13,190 bases of DNA from Candidatus Pygmaiobacter gallistercoris (GTDB lineage Bacteria > Bacillota > Clostridia > Oscillospirales > Ruminococcaceae). The notes beneath the pieces were generated by a model. The model worked only from the letters and a program-made list of their open reading frames with translations, did not search any database and was not told where the DNA came from. Of this stretch, positions 11,300-13,190 are shown piece after piece (the stretch's first letter is position 1; each line of letters starts with the position of its first letter). The translations under genes were made by a program, and so were the position numbers. The stretch spans positions 1 to 13,190 of the forward strand of contig DXIA01000142.1 in the NCBI GenBank assembly GCA_019113125.1, read 5' to 3'.

Positions 11300-12139
11300 T
11301 CAGACCGGCTGCTCCGGCTGCGCGGCGAGGGCGGCGCGGCAGGCGGCGAGGGCGGCCTCGAGGTTGTTCGCCCCGATCAGAAAGCCGCTGGCGTGGCAGA
11401 ACCGCAGCCCCCGGATGCCGGACACCCGCTCGAGCTGCGGGGCCCGCAGCCCCCGCCAGGGCTCGGGAAAGCTGCATTTGAGCCGGTGTTTTGGGTCGTC
11501 CGGCAGCGGCACCCCCTGCGCCGAGTAGCCCCCCCGCTGGGAGGGGTAGACCACCAGCCTTGCCGCCGAGGGCTTGAGCTGGTTCTTCCAGGGGGCGAAC
11601 CGGGGCAGCACCACGATGCCGTCCTGCATCCTGGCCAGCGCCTGCTCGACCAGCGCGCCCGCCCGGGTGACCGCCCGGGCCCCCTCGATCCGGTTTTTCA
11701 GAATCGCGGCGGCAAACGCCTCGGCCTGCCAGAACCGCGCGTCGGGGTCGGCATCCGAGTCCCAGACCGGGTTGAACCCGCCGATCGCGTCGGCCAGCGA
11801 GTCCCCGGTGCCGAAGTTGTCGTCCTTGTCCAGCGGCTGGATGAAGTGCTCATCCATCCAGCGGGCCTGCTCCGGGCCGACGAGGCCCTCCCCGAGCTCC
11901 CGCCAGAGCAGCCCGAAGGCGGCGTAGGGCATCCCGTTCTCCCGGCAGGCCCGGTCGGGGCCGTGGTGGTCAAAGGGGCCGCCCCCGATGTCGAAGGCGA
12001 GGCCGTCGAACCCCTCCGGCACCTCATAGACCCGCCGGATCTCGAGGTCCGGCCAGACCTCCCGCAGCAGGGCGGCGCCAAAGACGTCGTCGGCGTGAAA
12101 ACGGCCCGCATGGGTCAGGGCCAGACGCGGTTTTTCCAT
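11300..12139 (-). CDS. MYG1-like (UPF0160) metal-dependent hydrolase
   Basis: A 279-residue cytoplasmic protein of the MYG1/UPF0160 family, related to DHH phosphoesterases. Motif 1 is THAGRFHADDVFGAALLRE (9-27: His10, His15, Asp17, Asp18); motif 2 is AFDIGGGPFDHHG (48-60: Asp50, Asp57, His58, His59). A third cluster, QPLDKDDNFG (101-110), may complete the metal site. The C-terminal half includes LKCSFPEPWRGLR and FCHASGFLIG (247-256), typical of the family. The eukaryotic MYG1 protein is reported as a 3'-5' RNA exonuclease; bacterial members are mostly uncharacterised, so the substrate is open. ATG 12139 is chosen for GAGGAG 5 bp upstream; the frame stays open 34 codons further, but that part contains the promoter. 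First gene of a four-gene leftward operon, divergent from tcdA. Confidence 0.88.
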   Translation of the reverse strand: MEKPRLALTHAGRFHADDVFGAALLREVWPDLEIRRVYEVPEGFDGLAFDIGGGPFDHHGPDRACRENGMPYAAFGLLWRELGEGLVGPEQARWMDEHFIQPLDKDDNFGTGDSLADAIGGFNPVWDSDADPDARFWQAEAFAAAILKNRIEGARAVTRAGALVEQALARMQDGIVVLPRFAPWKNQLKPSAARLVVYPSQRGGYSAQGVPLPDDPKHRLKCSFPEPWRGLRAPQLERVSGIRGLRFCHASGFLIGANNLEAALAACRAALAAQPEQPV

Positions 12140-12158
12140 CGTTGCTCCTCCGGTTTCC

Positions 12159-12175
12159 CCGGCCCGCCGGGCCGG
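12159..12175 (-). other. GC hairpin in the MYG1 leader
   Basis: CCGGCCC (12159-12165) and GGGCCGG (12169-12175) are exact complements around GCC. It falls between the predicted start of leftward transcription (near 12184) and the ribosome site (near 12144-12150). It could restrain translation or protect the mRNA end; no T-run follows. Confidence 0.4.
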
Positions 12176-12190
12176 TGTGTTCTGCCCCCT

Positions 12191-12219
12191 ATTATACACG
12201 ATCCGCGGCCAAAGGGGAA
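12191..12219 (-). promoter_or_regulatory. Candidate promoter of the MYG1 operon
   Basis: On the minus strand a consensus TATAAT (12196-12191) lies 17 bp after TTCCCC (12219-12214), a weak -35. Its upstream part adjoins the -35 of the rightward tcdA promoter (12224-12229), so the two are back to back and may compete or share a regulator. Confidence 0.55.
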
Positions 12220-12223
12220 CCGC

Positions 12224-12253
12224 TTGACGGCCCCGGCGCAAAAGCCCTATAAT
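12224..12253 (+). promoter_or_regulatory. Promoter of tcdA
   Basis: TTGACG (12224-12229), an 18-bp spacer and consensus TATAAT (12248-12253). Transcription would begin near 12260, giving a leader of about 23 nt that contains the GGGAGGTG ribosome site. Confidence 0.8.
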
Positions 12254-12282
12254 CGGGGGAGAAGAAACGGGAGGTGCAGACT

Positions 12283-13008
12283 ATGCAGGAACTCTATGCG
12301 CGCAGCGCCCGGCTGCTCGGGCCGGATGCGCCGGCGCTGCTCGCCGGGGCGCGGGCGGCGGTCTTCGGCATCGGCGGGGTGGGCGGCCACGCGGCCGAGG
12401 CGCTCGCCCGGGCCGGGGTGGGGGCGCTCGACCTCTTCGACCCCGACACCGTCAGCCCGACCAACCTCAACCGGCAGATCGTCGCGCTGCACAGCACGAT
12501 TGGCCGGTACAAGGCCGAGGTGATGGCCGAGCGGGTGCGGGACATCAACCCCGCCTGCGCGGTGCGGGGGCTGACCGTCTTCTACGGCCCGGACAACGCA
12601 GGCGACTACCCGCTTGACCAGTACGACTGCGTCATCGACGCGGTGGACACCGTCTCGGCCAAGCTCGAGCTGATCAGCCGGGCGGTCGCGGCCGGGGTGC
12701 CGGTGATCAGCGCGATGGGCTGCGGCAACAAGCTGGATCCCTCCCGGTTCACCGTCGCCCCGATCGAGCAGACCAGCATCTGCCCGCTGGCCCGGATCAT
12801 GCGCCGGGAGCTGCGGGCGCGGGGGATCCGGGGCATCAAGGTCGTCTACTCGACCGAGCCGCCGATCACCCCCGCGCCGGACGGGGAGGACCCCGCTCCG
12901 GGACGGCACACGGTGCCGGGCAGCGTCAGCTGGGTGCCGGGGGCGGCGGGGCTGCTGCTCGCCGGCGAGGCGGTAAAGGAGATTTTGACCCGCGCAGCGG
13001 GAAGATGA
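12283..13008 (+). CDS. tcdA: tRNA threonylcarbamoyladenosine dehydratase (TcdA/CsdL/YgdL)
   Basis: A 241-residue E1-like (ThiF/MoeB fold) enzyme. TcdA uses ATP to close the t6A side chain at tRNA position 37 into cyclic ct6A, which helps decoding of ANN codons. Visible features are VFGIGGVGGHAAEALARAG (27-45, ATP-binding glycine loop), DPDTVSPTNLNRQ (53-65, with the E1-type NxNRQ), YDCVIDAVDTVSAK (114-127), ISAMGCGNKLDPSRF (142-156), TSICPLARIMRRELR (164-178, Cys167) and GSVSWVPGAAGLLLAGEAVK (213-232). Length is slightly under the E. coli protein. ATG 12283 is chosen for GGAGGT 7 bp upstream; an in-frame GTG at 12274 overlaps that site. An aldo/keto reductase starts 14 bp after the stop and is probably co-transcribed. 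Confidence 0.92.
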   Translation: MQELYARSARLLGPDAPALLAGARAAVFGIGGVGGHAAEALARAGVGALDLFDPDTVSPTNLNRQIVALHSTIGRYKAEVMAERVRDINPACAVRGLTVFYGPDNAGDYPLDQYDCVIDAVDTVSAKLELISRAVAAGVPVISAMGCGNKLDPSRFTVAPIEQTSICPLARIMRRELRARGIRGIKVVYSTEPPITPAPDGEDPAPGRHTVPGSVSWVPGAAGLLLAGEAVKEILTRAAGR

Positions 13009-13022
13009 AAGGAGCGTTTTGC

Positions 13023-13190
13023 ATGCAGTACAGAGAACTTGGAAACACCGGGCTGAAGGTCAGCGAGATCGGGCTTGGAGCCGAGTGGCTCGAGCGCAGG
13101 ACCCCCGAAGAGGTGAAGGCGGTCGTGGACGCCTGCGCCGCGGCGGGGATCAACCTCTTTGACTGCTGGATGGCCGAGCCGAAGGTCCGC
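13023..13190 (+). CDS. Aldo/keto reductase family protein, N-terminal part
   Basis: The first 56 codons of a gene cut by the window edge. MQYRELGNTGLKVSEIGLGAEWL is the standard opening of the aldo/keto reductase barrel, and AAGINLFDCWMAEPKVR matches the second strand, where Asp47 is the usual catalytic aspartate of FDTAxxYG. The Tyr expected five residues later is Glu52 here, as I recall for a Clostridia subgroup carrying DCWM(S/A)EP in place of the classical motif. If so, the usual Asp-Tyr-Lys-His proton relay is incomplete and the reaction may differ. AAAGGAG at 13008-13013 overlaps the end of tcdA and supports ATG 13023. The C-terminal part, which might carry ferredoxin-type cysteines, is outside the window. 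Confidence 0.85.
   Translation, partial: MQYRELGNTGLKVSEIGLGAEWLERRTPEEVKAVVDACAAAGINLFDCWMAEPKVR

Noticed and set aside
11393..12523. Plus-strand frame over the MYG1 gene and the divergent promoters
   Set aside because: It would read through both promoters into tcdA in the wrong frame; no domain.
1..13190. tRNA, rRNA, CRISPR array, transposase, phage or plasmid genes
   Set aside because: I looked for clover-leaf-like repeats, regularly spaced direct repeats, DDE or integrase motifs and terminal inverted repeats, and saw none.

Overview
The window is very GC-rich and densely coding. It has AGGAGG-type ribosome binding sites, sigma-A-like promoters (TTGACA/TATAAT) and strong rho-independent terminators. 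Its gene families are typical of anaerobic gut Firmicutes: a DUF4349 lipoprotein, a PadR + DUF1700/HAAS pair, a NifU-like + GGGtGRT pair, a MATE + MarR pair, and a MYG1-type hydrolase next to an Smr-like protein. I infer a high-GC Clostridia, probably Oscillospirales (Ruminococcaceae/Oscillospiraceae). The species cannot be named from this sequence alone.

Layout. Positions 1-135 hold the end of an unrecognised gene, followed by a DUF4349 lipoprotein (215-1102). After a structured leader comes the branched-chain aminotransferase ilvE (1289-2353), which ends in a good terminator. A separate promoter drives a PadR repressor translationally coupled to a two-helix HAAS membrane protein (2513-3345). 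This unit converges, through a perfect bidirectional terminator, on a cytoplasmic GH13 alpha-amylase read leftwards (3390-4832). A 156-bp divergent region with a 12+12 bp perfect palindrome separates the amylase from a MATE efflux pump coupled to a MarR regulator (4989-6862). A strong promoter then drives the NifU-like and GGGtGRT genes (6966-8672), followed by a terminator and a PHP-domain phosphatase (8751-9548). A second bidirectional terminator separates this from a four-gene leftward operon, in order of transcription: MYG1-like hydrolase, Smr-like protein, zinc-ribbon membrane protein and a DUF4352-like membrane protein (12139 down to 9592). A compact divergent promoter region then leads rightwards into tcdA (12283-13008) and the start of an unusual aldo/keto reductase (13023 to the window edge).

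Working together. Most of the window is metabolic and housekeeping genes with local regulators. Two regulator-target pairs look self-contained: PadR with HAAS, and MarR with MATE. The least understood units are the NifU-like/GGGtGRT pair, which looks highly expressed; the HAAS protein, which carries a motif resembling the Na+-site signature of decarboxylase beta subunits; and the MYG1/Smr/zinc-ribbon operon facing tcdA. I found no mobile element, CRISPR array, tRNA, rRNA or phage gene. No gap between genes exceeds 190 bp. Long open frames antisense to real genes are GC artefacts.
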